Shown here: piece by piece, positions 20,314-33,499 of the stretch | Layout: each line of letters begins with the position of its first letter | How positions within the stretch are numbered: the first letter of the stretch is position 1 | NCBI RefSeq assembly: GCF_037975245.1 | Contig: NC_092569.1 | Location: 37,370,814 to 37,434,813 of the forward strand | DNA: 64,000 nt | Source: Apostichopus japonicus | Lineage: Eukaryota; Echinodermata; Holothuroidea; Aspidochirotida; Stichopodidae | Reading direction: 5' to 3' | Notes under the pieces: model-generated | Databases searched by the model: none | What the model was told of the DNA's origin: nothing | Seen by the model: only the letters and a program-made list of their open reading frames with translations | Made by a program: the position numbers and the translations under genes

Positions 20314-21110
20314 TGGCTGTACAACGGTTCATTGGGGTATATATCGAGGTCTAAGCTGCCCCAAGCGTTGCGCGATAGCAATAGTTGTTAATATTTCCTC
20401 GTAAAATTATTATAAGTTGCAATTGCTGATTAATTCGAGGAATTAGGTCGAACCTCATATTCAATAGGCACGCATCTTTCAGCGAATAAAGCGAATAATT
20501 TCACAAGAAAAACATAATATTTTCGATCCGTTTCTTTCATTTATTTCGTATGTATCTTATACTGGTTTCTTACTGATGTTTCACATTATATGTCCTAATA
20601 TATATACATATTACACTTAATTCCGTGTGAGAGGAAAATAGTAAATAGATGATAGCATGATTTTAACATAAATTCTTGAGTTTTTCTTTATAAACTCTCA
20701 GGATAAGAAAGAAGAATAATGTTAATTAGTGTCCGGTGTAAATGTTATTGTTGGGTGTGGGCTGGGTGGGTTGGGGGGGGGGGCGCTTTAGGCAAGTAGG
20801 GTTTCACAATTTCAATGTGCTGCAATACAATAGCCCCAGAAAATTATGTCAGAAAGTTTAAGTGTATATATAGGTTGCCAGGGCAACCCTGGGCAGGAAG
20901 CAACTTGTGGATGTACAATGACGGATTTCTAAATTGAGGTGTCAATACTATTGTTTAGCTTCTAAACAACGGAAAGCCGCCCATTGTATGATGCATGTAA
21001 GCCTTTAATACATCGGTTAGTGGTGTAATAATTCTCCAAAGTGTTAGTTTATAGACATATAGCCTCATTGCTACACACGAAACATCTACAACAACGACAC
21101 CATTTCAAAA

Positions 21111-22217
21111 ATGGCTTCTTATTCTCTCATTTCACCGGAGAGTAAGGCATATGCGCGCCTATTGCGCGAAAGAGAAAACCTTTCAGTTCGTCAAGTTGCC
21201 AAGTTAACAGGAATTTCGAAGAGTTCGGTATCAAGGATTTGCAGTAAACGTTTATTGTGGGGCGAGGCTCTACCAAGTACTCATGGAGAGGGACCGGTTC
21301 GAAAGAGGGGGCGGCCACCCAAGTTGAGCGTTCGTCAAAAGCGTGCTATTTTGAAGGAACTTAGAAAAACAAGGAGTGAGGGACAGTTTTCTGTGAGAAC
21401 TCTCAGGACAAAATGTGAGTTACATACAGTGTCGGAGAGAACAATATCTCGATTTCTCAACAAGAGTGGTTATAAGTACTATCAAGCCAGAAAGAAGGGT
21501 CTCCTATTTCCCAAGGACCTGCATCAACGCTGGAAATTCGCCAGAGGAATTAAACGGTCTCGAGGTGAGGCATTCTGGACTAAAGATATATCTTTTTATT
21601 TTGATGCCACCGCATTTAATTATAAGAGCCACCCACGACAGCACGCAAACACTTTAAGTGGGCGTGTTTGGCGTAAGAAAAGTGAGGGATTATCATTCGG
21701 TTGCACGGCCAAAGGGAGTAAGGTCGGGAGTGGCGGAAAAGTTGTAAGGGTGTATGCCGCCATCTCATATGGAAACGGCGTGGTGTTGGCTAAACCATAC
21801 CGCAAGTTAACTGGGAAGCGTTTTTCGAAATTTATGAAAAAGGAATTCCCGGCAGTCTTCCAAAAATGTGAAGCAACCCATAACACTCCACGGATTTTTC
21901 TTCAAGATGGCGACCCTTCTCAGAACTCAAAGAAAGCTATCAAAACACTAAGTCGCATGGATGCAACCATTTTTAAGATCCCTCCTAGGAGCCCCGACTT
22001 AAATCCAATAGAAAATATCTTCAAACTTTTGGGGGATAAACTGAAGTACGATGCCATCGAGAACAATATTGAATTTGAGACATTTCGAGCTTTCAGAAGT
22101 CGAGTTGTTACAACTCTCCTCCAGATGCCGCGTGCTATCATTGACAAAACAATCGCTTCAATGGGTAAACGAATTGATGAAATTATTCGAAGAAAAGGAG
22201 AGAGACTGAAATATTAG
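21111..22217 (+). CDS. DD34E transposase (unit 4)
   Basis: Full length, 368 aa, unchanged. Confidence 0.92.
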   Translation: MASYSLISPESKAYARLLRERENLSVRQVAKLTGISKSSVSRICSKRLLWGEALPSTHGEGPVRKRGRPPKLSVRQKRAILKELRKTRSEGQFSVRTLRTKCELHTVSERTISRFLNKSGYKYYQARKKGLLFPKDLHQRWKFARGIKRSRGEAFWTKDISFYFDATAFNYKSHPRQHANTLSGRVWRKKSEGLSFGCTAKGSKVGSGGKVVRVYAAISYGNGVVLAKPYRKLTGKRFSKFMKKEFPAVFQKCEATHNTPRIFLQDGDPSQNSKKAIKTLSRMDATIFKIPPRSPDLNPIENIFKLLGDKLKYDAIENNIEFETFRAFRSRVVTTLLQMPRAIIDKTIASMGKRIDEIIRRKGERLKY

Positions 22218-23000
22218 TATTTTGGCTGTAATGCGCTATCCATGCTATGCTTTTATATTATGATCTGCCACATGAGGGCGGTAATCTCCCGAACTGATGG
22301 TGAACATTGTACGATTTACCAACGATGGACCCCATGTTTTTCCCAAATTTCAGCTCCAGAATACCAATATTCCGAGTTTGGAGCACACTCAGTTACAGTT
22401 CAAGTTTCTTTAAATCATCACGTTCGTGAAAATTGGACAAACATATACATAATCGCCGATATACGAACGGTTAACCATTTATTGACGATAAAAGGCTTTG
22501 GTTAACTTGATGCTTTTAGACTATTTCAACGGTTGACCATCCATCCACATTGACATACTGTGTAGGTCAATGGTATACCGTGCTCGGGTCAAGTGTGTAT
22601 CGTGGCGGTCTTTCACTAGGATGTCAGTCGATGTCAGTCGAACCTAATATTCAATAGGCACGCAATAGTTGTTAATATTTCCTCGTAAAATTATTATAAG
22701 TCGCAATTGCTGATTAATTCGAGGAATTAGGTCGAACCTCATATTCAATAGGCACGCATCTTTCAGCGAATAAAGCGAATAATTTCACCAGAAAAAACAT
22801 AATATTTTCGATTCGTTCTTTCCTTTATTTCGTATGTATCTTATACTGGTTTCTTACTGATGTATCACATTATATGTCCTAATATATATACATATTACCC
22901 TTACTTCCGTGTGAGAGGAAATTAGTAATAAATGATAGCATGATTTTAACAGAAATTCTCGAGTTTTTCTTTATAAACTCTCAGTTTAGTGACGGTGGAA

Positions 23001-23426
23001 CCCCCTCCCCTCCCCTCCCCTCCCCTCCCCTCCCCTCCCCTCCCCTCCCCTCCCCTCCCCTCCCCTCCCCTCCCCTCCCCTCCCCTCCCCTCCCCTCCCC
23101 TCCCCTCCCCTCCCCTCCCCTCCCCTCCCCTCCCCTTCCCCCTCCGTTCCCCCTCCTTTCCCCTCCCCTCCTCTCCGTTCCCCCTCCGTTCCCCTCCCCT
23201 CCCCCTCCGTCCCCCTCCCCTCCGTTCCCCCTCCGTTCCCCCTCCGTTCCCCCTCCGTTCCCCTCCCCTCCCCCTCCCCTCCGTTCCCCCTCCGTTCCCC
23301 TCCCCTCCCCTCCCCATTCCCCTCTCCCCCTCCCCTTCCTATCCCCACCCCTTTCCCTCTCCCACCCCTCCCTCAACTCATTCCCCTCCCACACCTCCCA
23401 CTCCCTGTCACTACCACACCCCTCCC
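23001..23426. repeat. C-rich tract, 426 bp, unit 5
   Basis: Same length as unit 9, and their overlapping low-complexity frames translate identically. The two tracts may share a recent origin. Confidence 0.95.
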
Positions 23427-23482
23427 AACGCTACTCGACGACGTAGTTTGAATAATAGTGTAACCAAATATGGAGGGTTGGA

Positions 23483-24154
23483 TTAAGTTAGAATAAACTT
23501 GGCAAAACATGGTCCACATGGGGGGACATCAACCTGTTCGTTGGCTTGGATTTGCGAGCGGAAGGTAAAATATCGCCATCGAACCGTCATCATCTCCGTT
23601 TCTCTTTCTTCAATTTGGCCCCCCTTTATGTATATCAGTGGATTCTTGCCAGTTGCGAACACTGGTGTTGAACCACTAAGGACAAAATCTTGCGAGAAGT
23701 GTGTTTTTGGAGCGGGTAGATGTACCATTTGACCTTCTAATAGAAGCAGGAGGTCATGCCACGGCATAATCTGCGGACTCCATCTGAAGTCATTTAGGAA
23801 AATGACTTCAGCTTTCTCAGCACCAACCCATGCGAAGCTCGTTGAAGCGGGATTGGAAAAGACTTTGAAGATTTGGGTCAGAGGCGCCAGAATAAACGTT
23901 TTGCCGCAATTCGCGGGACCAGTTATAAAGATGTTCCGGTATTTACCCCGGCCCTTCTCGAGGACGTCGACAACAGCTCGTTTAAATGTACCGGCGGGAA
24001 TATCATTCCGGCGCAGAATGTCTTCCGCGATTGTGGACCATAGCCCGTTGCAGCCAGGTACACAGGGTTGACCTTTAAAGGAGTCCAAGATTTCCGGACG
24101 AGATTTCTTTCCTCGCTCCAGCTTACTCTCGGCGTCGTGTAGTTCCCACGCGAC
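23483..24154 (-). CDS. Rep 3' exon, SF3 helicase (unit 5)
   Basis: Intact and identical in translation. Acceptor AG at 24156-24155. Confidence 0.85.
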   Translation of the reverse strand, partial: VAWELHDAESKLERGKKSRPEILDSFKGQPCVPGCNGLWSTIAEDILRRNDIPAGTFKRAVVDVLEKGRGKYRNIFITGPANCGKTFILAPLTQIFKVFSNPASTSFAWVGAEKAEVIFLNDFRWSPQIMPWHDLLLLLEGQMVHLPAPKTHFSQDFVLSGSTPVFATGKNPLIYIKGGQIEERETEMMTVRWRYFTFRSQIQANEQVDVPPCGPCFAKFILT

Positions 24155-24527
24155 CTATCGAAAAAAGACCTTTATATAGTGACAAATATAGTGAATTCGA
24201 GGAATTAGGTCGAACCTAATATTCAATAGGCACGCAATAGTTGCGTGCCCTCCCCCTCCCCCTCCCCGTTCCCCTCCCCCTCCCCTCCCCTTCCTATACC
24301 CACCCGTTTCCCTCTCCCACCCCTCCCTCAACTCATTCCCCTCCCACACCTCCCACTCCCTGTCACTACCACACCCCTCCCAACGCTACTCTACCACGAT
24401 CCTTACCCACAACTTCATCACGCACGATCCCCCACCACCAGACCATGGCATGGTGAATGATTTATACCGTATATTCAAAATGTTGGGACAATGTATTTAT
24501 GAATTATTGGAAAATGGATTTGCGTAC

Positions 24528-25154
24528 CTCGATCGCTTCCGCGACACACTTTTGTCCCCGATTCACCACAAATTCAGCCAAGTCGGTTTTCCCCTCTCGT
24601 TTCTGCATTTCGGCCAAAGCCAGCAGTTCTGTCCGGGTCTTTATGTTCCGCTGAACCACCATCTGGGACACATCGAACGCGCTAAGCCGTTTGCGCTTTT
24701 TTAGTGGCGCACGTGCTGATCGTTCCCCCGATGCCTGGAGGACCCTAGAGGTACTGGCCGATGTTGTAGCTGGTGGGCTGGCCCCCAGGTCCGGGTGACC
24801 TGGGCTTTGCAGGACGCCAGCGTCCTCTTTAACAACGTACTGCCATGCCGTGTAGTAATTAGCATGGGTTGAAGAGAAATGCACCACAATTCCATGCTGG
24901 TTTTCTAACAGACTCTTAACTCTTAACCATCGACGTGGCCGATCAAGCTTTACCGCTATGTGATAGTGTTTGCCGCCATCTTGATGGGTTTCTTGACAAC
25001 ATACCCATTGGATGATATGTGCCCCTACCGACTCGAACGAACTTCGTACCTGTTCTGCGAAATTTTCACGCGAAGCACATAGAGTTTCATCGGCTTGGCT
25101 ATATGTTATCAAATATACCATCCGAACTTGACGTACTCCTAATGTATCAGCCAT
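24528..25154 (-). CDS. Rep 5' exon, HUH endonuclease (unit 5)
   Basis: ATG at 25154-25152. Intact. Confidence 0.85.
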
Positions 25155-25681
25155 GATGTTGGATAATACCTGCAATACTGAAATCTCCCGGTCCTATGTT
25201 ATGAATTCTATATTAGCCTATATCTATGCATATATATGTGTGTATATAGGACTTGCTGATATCATGTGGTGATCTTTATATGTCTGGTTGCATTTACACA
25301 TGACGTGTTCATCTGTCTAATAGCTAACAATTGGCCCTGAATCTCATTTACCAAATTTGGGTATTTACTGACGTGTTATACTGTCAGTGGCTGGATTATA
25401 GGTTTGAAGGTGTAAGATCTTCCTGTTGTGATGAAACGGCTGATGATGCAAGCTTATAAAATCATTCTATGAACCCTTTCCCTGGGTGGGTATTGCGACT
25501 GTCAGATGTTCTCTCACGCAGTCACGTGGTGTTGATCTACGTAGATATACGTACCGTACTGTTTCTCTATATATGTACAATCCGAGTTTATCGAGTCGAG
25601 TGCGCCCTCCAACGTATGCTATGCACATGCGCATATGCACATGCGCCTACAATCATCTGGGCTGTTAACTAATACTGATCG

Positions 25682-25747
<66 letters not shown>

Positions 25748-25842
25748 TATATATACTATATATACTATATAACAATGTACTATTCCTACAATGTCTAATG
25801 CCCAGTAGTAAATCCTTATGGTCCTATACTTATACACAGGCT

Positions 25843-26013
25843 TTCAGACAATCTTCGACAAAAATAGATGGGACACCCCACTCCCCGTATCAATGTTGCA
25901 GTTTCTGAGCGCTTTTGGCTACAACATTGAACGGGGGGAAGGGGGTGCGCTTAAGCCAATATCGCTCGTTGTTGCTCATACTGTCCTATCATTTTTGTCG
26001 AAGATTGTCTGAA
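25843..26013. mobile_element. MITE-like insert, 171 bp, unit 5
   Basis: Intact inverted ends. Confidence 0.75.
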
Positions 26014-26809
26014 TGGCTGTACAACGGTTCATTGGGGTATATATCGAGGTCTAAGCTGCCCCAAGCGTTGCGCGATAGCAATAGTTGTTAATATTTCCTC
26101 GTAAAATTATTATAAGTTGCAATTGCTGATTAATTCGAGGAATTAGGTCGAACCTCATATTCAATAGGCACGCATCTTTCAGCGAATAAAGCGAATAATT
26201 TCACAAGAAAAACATAATATTTTCGATCCGTTTCTTTCATTTATTTCGTATGTATCTTATACTGGTTTCTTACTGATGTTTCACATTATATGTCCTAATA
26301 TATATACATATTACACTTAATTCCGTGTGAGAGGAAAATAGTAAATAGATGATAGCATGATTTTAACATAAATTCTTGAGTTTTTCTTTATAAACTCTCA
26401 GGATAAGAAAGAAGAATAATGTTAATTAGTGTCCGGTGTAAATGTTATTGTTGGGTGTGGGCTGGGTGGGTTGGGGGGGGGGCGCTTTAGGCAAGTAGGG
26501 TTTCACAATTTCAATGTGCTGCAATACAATAGCCCCAGAAAATTATGTCAGAAAGTTTAAGTGTATATATAGGTTGCCAGGGCAACCCTGGGCAGGAAGC
26601 AACTTGTGGATGTACAATGACGGATTTCTAAATTGAGGTGTCAATACTATTGTTTAGCTTCTAAACAACGGAAAGCCGCCCATTGTATGATGCATGTAAG
26701 CCTTTAATACATCGGTTAGTGGTGTAATAATTCTCCAAAGTGTTAGTTTATAGACATATAGCCTCATTGCTACACACGAAACATCTACAACAACGACACC
26801 ATTTCAAAA

Positions 26810-27916
26810 ATGGCTTCTTATTCTCTCATTTCACCGGAGAGTAAGGCATATGCGCGCCTATTGCGCGAAAGAGAAAACCTTTCAGTTCGTCAAGTTGCCA
26901 AGTTAACAGGAATTTCGAAGAGTTCGGTATCAAGGATTTGCAGTAAACGTTTATTGTGGGGCGAGGCTCTACCAAGTACTCATGGAGAGGGACCGGTTCG
27001 AAAGAGGGGGCGGCCACCCAAGTTGAGCGTTCGTCAAAAGCGTGCTATTTTGAAGGAACTTAGAAAAACAAGGAGTGAGGGACAGTTTTCTGTGAGAACT
27101 CTCAGGACAAAATGTGAGTTACATACAGTGTCGGAGAGAACAATATCTCGATTTCTCAACAAGAGTGGTTATAAGTACTATCAAGCCAGAAAGAAGGGTC
27201 TCCTATTTCCCAAGGACCTGCATCAACGCTGGAAATTCGCCAGAGGAATTAAACGGTCTCGAGGTGAGGCATTCTGGACTAAAGATATATCTTTTTATTT
27301 TGATGCCACCGCATTTAATTATAAGAGCCACCCACGACAGCACGCAAACACTTTAAGTGGGCGTGTTTGGCGTAAGAAAAGTGAGGGATTATCATTCGGT
27401 TGCACGGCCAAAGGGAGTAAGGTCGGGAGTGGCGGAAAAGTTGTAAGGGTGTATGCCGCCATCTCATATGGAAACGGCGTGGTGTTGGCTAAACCATACC
27501 GCAAGTTAACTGGGAAGCGTTTTTCGAAATTTATGAAAAAGGAATTCCCGGCAGTCTTCCAAAAATGTGAAGCAACCCATAACACTCCACGGATTTTTCT
27601 TCAAGATGGCGACCCTTCTCAGAACTCAAAGAAAGCTATCAAAACACTAAGTCGCATGGATGCAACCATTTTTAAGATCCCTCCTAGGAGCCCCGACTTA
27701 AATCCAATAGAAAATATCTTCAAACTTTTGGGGGATAAACTGAAGTACGATGCCATCGAGAACAATATTGAATTTGAGACATTTCGAGCTTTCAGAAGTC
27801 GAGTTGTTACAACTCTCCTCCAGATGCCGCGTGCTATCATTGACAAAACAATCGCTTCAATGGGTAAACGAATTGATGAAATTATTCGAAGAAAAGGAGA
27901 GAGACTGAAATATTAG
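26810..27916 (+). CDS. DD34E transposase (unit 5)
   Basis: Full length, 368 aa, unchanged. It is the last intact copy before the assembly gap. Confidence 0.92.
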   Translation: MASYSLISPESKAYARLLRERENLSVRQVAKLTGISKSSVSRICSKRLLWGEALPSTHGEGPVRKRGRPPKLSVRQKRAILKELRKTRSEGQFSVRTLRTKCELHTVSERTISRFLNKSGYKYYQARKKGLLFPKDLHQRWKFARGIKRSRGEAFWTKDISFYFDATAFNYKSHPRQHANTLSGRVWRKKSEGLSFGCTAKGSKVGSGGKVVRVYAAISYGNGVVLAKPYRKLTGKRFSKFMKKEFPAVFQKCEATHNTPRIFLQDGDPSQNSKKAIKTLSRMDATIFKIPPRSPDLNPIENIFKLLGDKLKYDAIENNIEFETFRAFRSRVVTTLLQMPRAIIDKTIASMGKRIDEIIRRKGERLKY

Positions 27917-28699
27917 TATTTTGGCTGTAATGCGCTATCCATGCTATGCTTTTATATTATGATCTGCCACATGAGGGCGGTAATCTCCCGAACTGATGGT
28001 GAACATTGTACGATTTACCAACGATGGACCCCATGTTTTTCCCAAATTTCAGCTCCAGAATACCAATATTCCGAGTTTGGAGCACACTCAGTTACAGTTC
28101 AAGTTTCTTTAAATCATCACGTTCGTGAAAATTGGACAAACATATACATAATCGCCGATATACGAACGGTTAACCATTTATTGACGATAAAAGGCTTTGG
28201 TTAACTTGATGCTTTTAGACTATTTCAACGGTTGACCATCCATCCACATTGACATACTGTGTAGGTCAATGGTATACCGTGCTCGGGTCAAGTGTGTATC
28301 GTGGCGGTCTTTCACTAGGATGTCAGTCGATGTCAGTCGAACCTAATATTCAATAGGCACGCAATAGTTGTTAATATTTCCTCGTAAAATTATTATAAGT
28401 CGCAATTGCTGATTAATTCGAGGAATTAGGTCGAACCTCATATTCAATAGGCACGCATCTTTCAGCGAATAAAGCGAATAATTTCACCAGAAAAAACATA
28501 ATATTTTCGATTCGTTCTTTCCTTTATTTCGTATGTATCTTATACTGGTTTCTTACTGATGTATCACATTATATGTCCTAATATATATACATATTACCCT
28601 TACTTCCGTGTGAGAGGAAATTAGTAATAAATGATAGCATGATTTTAACAGAAATTCTCGAGTTTTTCTTTATAAACTCTCAGTTTAGTGACGGTGGAA

Positions 28700-29113
28700 C
28701 CCCCTCCCCTCCCCTCCCCTCCCCTCCCCTCCCCTCCCCTCCCCTCCCCTCCCCTCCCCTCCCCTCCCCTCCCCTCCCCTCCCCTCCCCTCCCCTCCCCT
28801 CCCCTCCCCTCCCCTCCCCTCCCCTTCCCCCTCCGTTCCCCCTCCTTTCCCCTCCCCTCCTCTCCGTTCCCCCTCCGTTCCCCTCCCCTCCCCCTCCGTC
28901 CCCCTCCCCTCCGTTCCCCTCCGTTCCCCCTCCGTTCCCCCTCCGTTCCCCTCCCCTCCCCCTCCCCTCCGTTCCCCCTCCGTTCCCCTCCCTCCCCTCC
29001 CCATTCCCCTCTCCCCCTCCCCTTCCTATCCCCACCCCTTTCCCTCTCCCACCCCTCCCTCAACTCATTCCCCTCCCACACCTCCCACTCCCTGTCACTA
29101 CCACACCCCTCCC
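28700..29113. repeat. C-rich tract, 414 bp, unit 6
   Basis: It has single-C losses in two repeats (one GTTCCCCTCCGTT near 28914-28925 and one CCCTCCCTCCCC near 28987), which change all low-complexity frames. Confidence 0.95.
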
Positions 29114-29169
29114 AACGCTACTCGACGACGTAGTTTGAATAATAGTGTAACCAAATATGGAGGGTTGGA

Positions 29170-29841
29170 TTAAGTTAGAATAAACTTGGCAAAACATGGT
29201 CCACATGGGGGGACATCAACCTGTTCGTTGGCTTGGATTTGCGAGCGGAAGGTAAAATATCGCCATCGAACCGTCATCATCTCCGTTTCTCTTTCTTCAA
29301 TTTGGCCCCCCTTTATGTATATCAGTGGATTCTTGCCAGTTGCGAACACTGGTGTTGAACCACTAAGGACAAAATCTTGCGAGAAGTGTGTTTTTGGAGC
29401 GGGTAGATGTACCATTTGACCTTCTAATAGAAGCAGGAGGTCATGCCACGGCATAATCTGCGGACTCCATCTGAAGTCATTTAGGAAAATGACTTCAGCT
29501 TTCTCAGCACCAACCCATGCGAAGCTCGTTGAAGCGGGATTGGAAAAGACTTTGAAGATTTGGGTCAGAGGCGCCAGAATAAACGTTTTGCCGCAATTCG
29601 CGGGACCAGTTATAAAGATGTTCCGGTATTTACCCCGGCCCTTCTCGAGGACGTCGACAACAGCTCGTTTAAATGTACCGGCGGGAATATCATTCCGGCG
29701 CAGAATGTCTTCCGCGATTGTGGACCATAGCCCGTTGCAGCCAGGTACACAGGGTTGACCTTTAAAGGAGTCCAAGATTTCCGGACGAGATTTCTTTCCT
29801 CGCTCCAGCTTACTCTCGGCGTCGTGTAGTTCCCACGCGAC
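29170..29841 (-). CDS. Rep 3' exon, SF3 helicase (unit 6)
   Basis: Intact and identical in translation. Acceptor AG at 29843-29842. Confidence 0.85.
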   Translation of the reverse strand, partial: VAWELHDAESKLERGKKSRPEILDSFKGQPCVPGCNGLWSTIAEDILRRNDIPAGTFKRAVVDVLEKGRGKYRNIFITGPANCGKTFILAPLTQIFKVFSNPASTSFAWVGAEKAEVIFLNDFRWSPQIMPWHDLLLLLEGQMVHLPAPKTHFSQDFVLSGSTPVFATGKNPLIYIKGGQIEERETEMMTVRWRYFTFRSQIQANEQVDVPPCGPCFAKFILT

Positions 29842-30214
29842 CTATCGAAAAAAGACCTTTATATAGTGACAAATATAGTGAATTCGAGGAATTAGGTCGA
29901 ACCTAATATTCAATAGGCACGCAATAGTTGCGTGCCCTCCCCCTCCCCCTCCCCGTTCCCCTCCCCCTCCCCTCCCCTTCCTATACCCACCCGTTTCCCT
30001 CTCCCACCCCTCCCTCAACTCATTCCCCTCCCACACCTCCCACTCCCTGTCACTACCACACCCCTCCCAACGCTACTCTACCACGATCCTTACCCACAAC
30101 TTCATCACGCACGATCCCCCACCACCAGACCATGGCATGGTGAATGATTTATACCGTATATTCAAAATGTTGGGACAATGTATTTATGAATTATTGGAAA
30201 ATGGATTTGCGTAC

Positions 30215-30841
30215 CTCGATCGCTTCCGCGACACACTTTTGTCCCCGATTCACCACAAATTCAGCCAAGTCGGTTTTCCCCTCTCGTTTCTGCATTTCGG
30301 CCAAAGCCAGCAGTTCTGTCCGGGTCTTTATGTTCCGCTGAACCACCATCTGGGACACATCGAACGCGCTAAGCCGTTTGCGCTTTTTTAGTGGCGCACG
30401 TGCTGATCGTTCCCCCGATGCCTGGAGGACCCTAGAGGTACTGGCCGATGTTGTAGCTGGTGGGCTGGCCCCCAGGTCCGGGTGACCTGGGCTTTGCAGG
30501 ACGCCAGCGTCCTCTTTAACAACGTACTGCCATGCCGTGTAGTAATTAGCATGGGTTGAAGAGAAATGCACCACAATTCCATGCTGGTTTTCTAACAGAC
30601 TCTTAACTCTTAACCATCGACGTGGCCGATCAAGCTTTACCGCTATGTGATAGTGTTTGCCGCCATCTTGATGGGTTTCTTGACAACATACCCATTGGAT
30701 GATATGTGCCCCTACCGACTCGAACGAACTTCGTACCTGTTCTGCGAAATTTTCACGCGAAGCACATAGAGTTTCATCGGCTTGGCTATATGTTATCAAA
30801 TATACCATCCGAACTTGACGTACTCCTAATGTATCAGCCAT
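30215..30841 (-). CDS. Rep 5' exon, HUH endonuclease (unit 6)
   Basis: ATG at 30841-30839. Intact. Confidence 0.85.
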
Positions 30842-31368
30842 GATGTTGGATAATACCTGCAATACTGAAATCTCCCGGTCCTATGTTATGAATTCTATAT
30901 TAGCCTATATCTATGCATATATATGTGTGTATATAGGACTTGCTGATATCATGTGGTGATCTTTATATGTCTGGTTGCATTTACACATGACGTGTTCATC
31001 TGTCTAATAGCTAACAATTGGCCCTGAATCTCATTTACCAAATTTGGGTATTTACTGACGTGTTATACTGTCAGTGGCTGGATTATAGGTTTGAAGGTGT
31101 AAGATCTTCCTGTTGTGATGAAACGGCTGATGATGCAAGCTTATAAAATCATTCTATGAACCCTTTCCCTGGGTGGGTATTGCGACTGTCAGATGTTCTC
31201 TCACGCAGTCACGTGGTGTTGATCTACGTAGATATACGTACCGTACTGTTTCTCTATATATGTACAATCCGAGTTTATCGAGTCGAGTGCGCCCTCCAAC
31301 GTATGCTATGCACATGCGCATATGCACATGCGCCTACAATCATCTGGGCTGTTAACTAATACTGATCG

Positions 31369-31436
<68 letters not shown>

Positions 31437-31531
31437 TATATATACTATATATACTATATAACAATGTACTATTCCTACAATGTCTAATGCCCAGTAGTAA
31501 ATCCTTATGGTCCTATACTTATACACAGGCT

Positions 31532-31702
31532 TTCAGACAATCTTCGACAAAAATAGATGGGACACCCCACTCCCCGTATCAATGTTGCAGTTTCTGAGCG
31601 CTTTTGGCTACAACATTGAACGGGGGGAAGGGGGTGCGCTTAAGCCAATATCGCTCGTTGTTGCTCATACTGTCCTATCATTTTTGTCGAAGATTGTCTG
31701 AA
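31532..31702. mobile_element. MITE-like insert, 171 bp, unit 6
   Basis: Intact inverted ends. Confidence 0.75.
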
Positions 31703-32148
31703 TGGCTGTACAACGGTTCATTGGGGTATATATCGAGGTCTAAGCTGCCCCAAGCGTTGCGCGATAGCAATAGTTGTTAATATTTCCTCGTAAAATTATT
31801 ATAAGTTGCAATTGCTGATTAATTCGAGGAATTAGGTCGAACCTCATATTCAATAGGCACGCATCTTTCAGCGAATAAAGCGAATAATTTCACAAGAAAA
31901 ACATAATATTTTCGATCCGTTTCTTTCATTTATTTCGTATGTATCTTATACTGGTTTCTTACTGATGTTTCACATTATATGTCCTAATATATATACATAT
32001 TACACTTAATTCCGTGTGAGAGGAAAATAGTAAATAGATGATAGCATGATTTTAACATAAATTCTTGAGTTTTTCTTTATAAACTCTCAGGATAAGAAAG
32101 AAGAATAATGTTAATTAGTGTCCGGTGTAAATGTTATTGTTGGGTGTG

Positions 32149-32248
32149 NNNNNNNNNNNNNNNNNNNNNNNNNNNNNNNNNNNNNNNNNNNNNNNNNNNN
32201 NNNNNNNNNNNNNNNNNNNNNNNNNNNNNNNNNNNNNNNNNNNNNNNN
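32149..32248. other. 100-N assembly gap
   Basis: Exactly 100 N, the usual placeholder for a gap of unknown size. By comparison with the other units it hides at least the transposase of unit 6, its tail and most of the R1 of unit 7, about 2.2 kb. It could hide any number of whole units as well. The left edge is at the GT-rich stretch before the poly-G run. Confidence 0.95.
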
Positions 32249-32349
32249 CTTACTTCCGTGTGAGAGGAAATTAGTAATAAATGATAGCATGATTTTAACA
32301 GAAATTCTCGAGTTTTTCTTTATAAACTCTCAGTTTAGTGACGGTGGAA

Positions 32350-32771
32350 CCCCCTCCCCTCCCCCTCCCCTCCCCTCCCCTCCCCTCCCCTCCCCTCCCC
32401 TCCCCTCCCCTCCCCTCCCCTCCCCTCCCCTCCCCTCCCCTCCCCTCCCCTCCCCTCCCCTCCCCTCCCCTCCCCTCCCCTTCCCCCTCCGTTCCCCCTC
32501 CTTTCCCCTCCCCTCCTCTCCGTTCCCCCTCCGTTCCCCTCCCCTCCCCCTCCGTCCCCCTCCCCTCCGTTCCCCCTCCGTTCCCCCTCCGTTCCCCCTC
32601 CGTTCCCCTCCCCTCCCCCTCCCCTCCGTTCCCCCTCCGTTCCCCTCCCCTCCCCTCCCCATTCCCCTCTCCCCCTCCCCTTCCTATCCCCACCCCTTTC
32701 CCTCTCCCACCCCTCCCTCAACTCATTCCCCTCCCACACCTCCCACTCCCTGTCACTACCACACCCCTCCC
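32350..32771. repeat. C-rich tract, 422 bp, unit 7
   Basis: It has one extra C in the second repeat at the left end (CCCCTCCCCCTCCCC), next to the gap. Confidence 0.95.
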
Positions 32772-32827
32772 AACGCTACTCGACGACGTAGTTTGAATAA
32801 TAGTGTAACCAAATATGGAGGGTTGGA

Positions 32828-33499
32828 TTAAGTTAGAATAAACTTGGCAAAACATGGTCCACATGGGGGGACATCAACCTGTTCGTTGGCTTGGATTTGC
32901 GAGCGGAAGGTAAAATATCGCCATCGAACCGTCATCATCTCCGTTTCTCTTTCTTCAATTTGGCCCCCCTTTATGTATATCAGTGGATTCTTGCCAGTTG
33001 CGAACACTGGTGTTGAACCACTAAGGACAAAATCTTGCGAGAAGTGTGTTTTTGGAGCGGGTAGATGTACCATTTGACCTTCTAATAGAAGCAGGAGGTC
33101 ATGCCACGGCATAATCTGCGGACTCCATCTGAAGTCATTTAGGAAAATGACTTCAGCTTTCTCAGCACCAACCCATGCGAAGCTCGTTGAAGCGGGATTG
33201 GAAAAGACTTTGAAGATTTGGGTCAGAGGCGCCAGAATAAACGTTTTGCCGCAATTCGCGGGACCAGTTATAAAGATGTTCCGGTATTTACCCCGGCCCT
33301 TCTCGAGGACGTCGACAACAGCTCGTTTAAATGTACCGGCGGGAATATCATTCCGGCGCAGAATGTCTTCCGCGATTGTGGACCATAGCCCGTTGCAGCC
33401 AGGTACACAGGGTTGACCTTTAAAGGAGTCCAAGATTTCCGGACGAGATTTCTTTCCTCGCTCCAGCTTACTCTCGGCGTCGTGTAGTTCCCACGCGAC
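32828..33499 (-). CDS. Rep 3' exon, SF3 helicase (unit 7)
   Basis: Intact and identical in translation. Acceptor AG at 33501-33500. Confidence 0.85.
   Translation of the reverse strand, partial: VAWELHDAESKLERGKKSRPEILDSFKGQPCVPGCNGLWSTIAEDILRRNDIPAGTFKRAVVDVLEKGRGKYRNIFITGPANCGKTFILAPLTQIFKVFSNPASTSFAWVGAEKAEVIFLNDFRWSPQIMPWHDLLLLLEGQMVHLPAPKTHFSQDFVLSGSTPVFATGKNPLIYIKGGQIEERETEMMTVRWRYFTFRSQIQANEQVDVPPCGPCFAKFILT

Larger units (their letters stand above)
16930..22636. mobile_element. Unit 4, longest complete unit
   Basis: Internal parts: R1 16955-17277, intron 18455-18827 with hairpin 18529-18549, (TA)n 19985-20071, R2 20378-20701. The extra length (5707 bp) comes from the C-rich tract. 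Confidence 0.95.
22637..28335. mobile_element. Unit 5, complete
   Basis: Internal parts: R1 22662-22984, intron 24155-24527 with hairpin 24229-24249, (TA)n 25685-25771, R2 26078-26401. Its G-run is the shortest (10). Confidence 0.95.
28336..32148. mobile_element. Unit 6, right part lost in the gap
   Basis: Internal parts: R1 28361-28683, intron 29842-30214 with hairpin 29916-29936, (TA)n 31372-31460, R2 31767-32090. The sequence stops 58 bp after R2, within GT-rich DNA just before the expected G-run. The transposase of this unit is not assembled. Confidence 0.95.

Noticed and set aside
32118-32831. 237-codon frame running through the N gap
   Set aside because: It joins unrelated sequence through 100 undetermined bases and continues in the C-rich tract.
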